Translations under genes and position numbers: made by a program | The notes under the pieces: generated by a model | Seen by the model: the letters and a program-made list of their open reading frames with translations, nothing else | Database searches by the model: none | Told to the model about the DNA's origin: nothing | Origin: Panorpa germanica | Lineage: Eukaryota; Arthropoda; Insecta; Mecoptera; Panorpidae | NCBI GenBank assembly: GCA_963678705.1 | Contig: OY783218.1 | Span: 6,086,152-6,150,151, forward strand | Reading direction: 5' to 3' | DNA length: 64,000 nucleotides | Part shown: piece by piece, positions 60,399 to 64,000 of the stretch | Layout: every line of letters begins with the position of its first letter | Position numbering within the stretch: position 1 is the first letter of the stretch

Positions 60399-60814
60399 TG
60401 TCGGTTTCACACACAGAGAGAGACAGTTCAATAAAACACGAACAAAAACACCAATGTTTACACTAAAGAGACAGTTCTTCAAACATTTTTGTTTTTAAAA
60501 ACTGTTTTAGTAAACAAAACACATTCCCATCTGACGTCGGTAATATCAATAGAAAAAACGTTTCTTATTGTTTTTGAGTATTGCTTGGTTTGAACATGCA
60601 GTTTTGTTTTTTGTGAACATTTGGGCTTGTCAGTTGTTGTTTATTAAGTTTATAATTTTTATGGGACACATAGAAAAACACTAAAAACAAAACCAGTCGT
60701 CTGTTCGGTGTAAAGAGTCTATTTTCGAAAACAGAACTGTTTTAAAATAAAAGAAAACATCTTTTTAATTTTAATTTTTGACAAAAAAACTGTCTCTTTG
60801 GTGCGAAACCGGCA
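60399..60814. mobile_element. TIR element family F, full copy
   Basis: 416 bp with ends TGTCGGTTTCACAC and, reversed, TGCCGGTTTCGCACC, flanked by TAA at 60396-60398 and 60815-60817. Sub-terminal AAGAGACAGTT words occur in both orientations. No frame. The 3-bp TAA duplication suggests PIF/Harbinger. A half copy is at 31541-31788. Confidence 0.7.
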
Positions 60815-60817
60815 TAA

Positions 60818-61670
60818 CAAATGGAATCTTTATTACAATATTAGTCTCTTGCCTTTTAAATACATATATGATAAATTTTGTAAATAATAAAACGTAAAGC
60901 CTCATTCCTACTTACTGTTTTAATATTCAATTTACTTTTTTATTTCAGTATCATTCTGATAGCAACCACTGTTTCAATTTTGTACTTAATTTTATATCTA
61001 ATTTAAATTATACAGCTTATGGAAATATGCGTAGTCATTCACTGCACCTGTTTTAATTTAGTATTTAATTTACATTTTGACGTTGAAAAACGTATATTAA
61101 TTATCAAAACAGTGAAGCTTGGTAACCAAGAAAAAACGATAATACCTACTGCACTATTTTAGCATTACATGAAGATATTATCATTGAAAAACAAAAAAAA
61201 CAACAGAGAATAAATAAAACACGGAACAAAATAAAACAGAACAGAACAGAACAAAATGTTCAAGATTTAATTCCAGTGCATCCGGTTCTCTGCATGCATG
61301 CATAAATAATTCAACAATCAAAATGCAATTTCAATTAAAAAACAACTTTTAATTGTTGAAATGGTTTTGTTTCAGTAAATATAATAATTGAAATACGAGT
61401 GCATGAAGCGACATCTTGAATTCAACTTTTGTTCTTTGTGTTCTTTTAAAGTTAAGTAGAGGTAAACAAGAGGTAATTGAAAAAAGATAATTAGTTTTGA
61501 TGTTATAATTAATGTATTTATAAGAGTGTTGCTGCAATATGGTGTTATGAGAGTTTTAATTAAAATGTATTTTGTGAAAAGTGTTATCACACTAAATAGT
61601 AATGATAATGCGAAAAGTAATGCAGATAATAAAGTGAGACTTTAATAACAAAAAATGCATTTAAATTTAA
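60818..61670. other. AT-rich spacer
   Basis: No gene recognised. An (ACAGA)n tract lies near 61227-61245. Confidence 0.5.
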
Positions 61671-61766
61671 GTTTAGTTCAAATTACGAGAATTCGGTGGT
61701 AATGCTTTTTGATTGAACACGTTTTTAGCATAAGTAACCGCCAAACTCTCCTAATTTGAACTAAAC
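61671..61766. mobile_element. Hairpin element H
   Basis: 96 bp that is almost entirely an inverted repeat. The arms start GTTTAGTTCAAATTACGAGA on the left and, reversed, GTTTAGTTCAAATTAGGAGA on the right, about 29 bp each. Single arms of the same family lie at 24154-24180 and 63286-63313. Confidence 0.7.
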
Positions 61767-61888
61767 ATATATTGTGAGCTAAAAAAAATATTAAACAGCA
61801 CGGGTTTCGCTAAATATTCAGTGTTTGGTTGCTATTAGAATTAATTTAATTATGGACTTATAATGATAACACTAATTAGACAACGGTA

Positions 61889-61955
61889 TTGTCGGTGATA
61901 GTACTCAGTAACAGAAAGCGGCCGACGTAAAGTAAATTAAATAAATAAACAAAGT
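61889..61955 (+). repeat. SINE-like tail fragment
   Basis: GTCGGTGATAGTACTCAGTA followed by an A/T-rich tail, matching 49480-49545. Confidence 0.5.
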
Positions 61956-62652
61956 ATTGGTTTCCAGCAAAACATAAAGTTTTAATATTATGAAAGTGAT
62001 AGAAAAGATAAATTAAATCGATTACTTATTATTCTACAGACTTTAGCACTTATCCTAAAACGTCAAATATGGGTTATAATTAGACGGAAAAACATAAACT
62101 TAAATTTAAAATAGCTGTCATTGTAATATCATAATATCTACTTTAAGAAATTTAATTTTTTTTAAAAAGAAATAACAGATATTTAAAATATAAAGGCCCT
62201 TTCACCAAGATTTCACCATTCCGAATTTTGTATCTTTCCCGGTAGACACTTGTATATTATAAACGTTGTGTAGATGGTAACAAATTATTATATAAGTGTT
62301 TGTATACAATTTTAATTCCAAAATGTTATGTTTTTAATATCTTATTACATGAACAGCTATTAAAGGTATATCTAAATGTATATTCGATTAACTAGATAAA
62401 GTATAGCGCAAGTACATAGTAGTTCTAAAGTTATAGGAGTCCAGCCAGTCCAGTCCAGTCCAATCCAGGACATGACATTGCATTGAATTGGCTTGAACTC
62501 GGACTCGGACTTCCGTTGCGGAAGGGACTATATTTTAACCCTCCACTGAACCGAAAAAAATTGTGAATTTTTCAATTCACGTACATTACCAATGCCATAA
62601 CGCCATAACCATAAAGCCATATGACGGCAAATTCAATTCAATTATGAATATG
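61956..62652. other. AT-rich spacer
   Basis: No gene recognised. A (CCAGT)n tract lies at 62440-62468. Confidence 0.5.
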
Positions 62653-63285
<633 letters not shown>

Positions 63286-63313
63286 TAGTTTAAATTACGA
63301 AAGTTAGGCGGCG
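63286..63313 (+). repeat. Terminal arm of hairpin element H, single-ended
   Basis: TAGTTTAAATTACGAAAGTT matches the arms at 61671 and 24154. Confidence 0.45.
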
Positions 63314-63409
63314 AGACATGTTTAAGATAAATTGTGCCATACAAATCTGAGATACAATGAAGCAATATCTATGTAACTAATTTAAATTTATGCAATTTAT
63401 AATATATAT

Positions 63410-63716
63410 TTAGAAGAAAGTAACAAATTCAGCCAAAGATACCAGCAGCGACTAAAGAATCATCCAAACCGTCTAGCTGTGAATTTACTAGATGAACATA
63501 CGTTTAACTTTAAAAGACTAAAAAGACAAAGTGTGTTTGTTAAAGCTGCCACAACGATTTTAATTGTCATTTATAGATATAGCCGTCACTGGACGACTAT
63601 TTCTTATTTAGGTTATTTTTCATTTTTAGCATAGGTACTTAGGTATTATTGTTTATTGTTCATACTTTTTGTAACATATTGTAACATGAGATAATATTAC
63701 AAAATAAAAAAAAATT
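63410..63716 (+). pseudogene. jockey-type LINE 3' end
   Basis: A plus-strand frame reads EESNKFSQRYQQRLKNHPNR, then LAVNLLDEHTF and FKRLKRQSVFV. This matches the extreme C-terminus of jockey ORF2 (ryxxRLxxHPNxLAxxLLD...RRLKR). It is followed by about 180 bp of untranslated sequence and an A-rich tract ending near 63716. It is heavily 5'-truncated. It is closer in its tail to classic jockey copies than the fragment at 56640-57385, which ends differently. Confidence 0.7.
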
Positions 63717-64000
63717 ATGCACTCAAATAACTCTTTGTTTTATTTTGAATCTGAATTTGAACTTTCCCGCAGGATATGTTATAATAACGTAACGGTCGTC
63801 TCATGTATGCCTATACGTCTGAGTATATAGACGCTGGCACCAATATTTGCATATTTCAACGAAATGGCAGATAACGCACATGAATGTCGTTATCAAAACC
63901 AGCCATTTTATTTATTTTAACTTAAACGCGAGAATTAATGAAATTCAAAATCTGTTTAACTTGTCACCGTGTCCCAGGCGCGATACGCCAACCCCTAGGC

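Overview
The window reads as AT-rich, gene-poor DNA of an arthropod, most likely an insect. The evidence is the mix of mobile elements: jockey-type and I/R1-type LINE fragments, mariner relics, a hAT derivative, a Helitron-like element, a BEL/Pao LTR element, and many short terminal-inverted-repeat (TIR) elements. The order cannot be settled from sequence alone. I see no convincing host protein gene, tRNA, rRNA or CRISPR array. The stretch looks intergenic or deep-intronic. One 78-codon open stretch (27754-27987) is the only candidate host exon, and it is weak.

Layout. 0-10 kb: a 248-bp TIR element (142-389), an unnamed dispersed repeat (789-1018), a Helitron-like element (2337-4794) whose 5' end is present twice around a captured LINE ORF1 and which holds a very GC-rich block, then two mariner relics (5471-5848, 9300-9518). 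10-20 kb: a 680-bp GGCC-ended TIR element (10327-11006), a cluster of a short repeated motif (12236-12870), a jockey fragment (15487-15979), and an I/R1-type LINE tail (18590-19175). 20-37 kb: mostly featureless AT-rich DNA with TIR elements at 27267, 30317, 31541 and 35885, and a mariner deletion derivative with 96-bp perfect TIRs (28186-28776). 38-48 kb: the densest part, with LINE ends (38147, 43301, 43611), a short BEL/Pao element with LTRs that look identical (39518-42641), further repeats, and a hAT derivative with an 8-bp target duplication (47067-47790). 48-64 kb: hairpin elements, SINE-like pieces, jockey fragments (56640-57385, 63410-63716), more TIR elements and a long AT microsatellite.

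The parts do not form a pathway. They are layers of insertion: short DNA elements with 3-bp TTA/TAA target duplications, 5'-truncated LINE ends (one with a clear 14-bp duplication), and a few recent arrivals, the BEL element and the long-TIR mariner, whose paired ends have hardly diverged. The most unusual structures are the Helitron-like composite and an 8-base word, TACGAGTA, that occurs far more often than base composition predicts. Family names rest on recognised protein motifs, terminal sequences and target duplications read by eye; no database search was possible.
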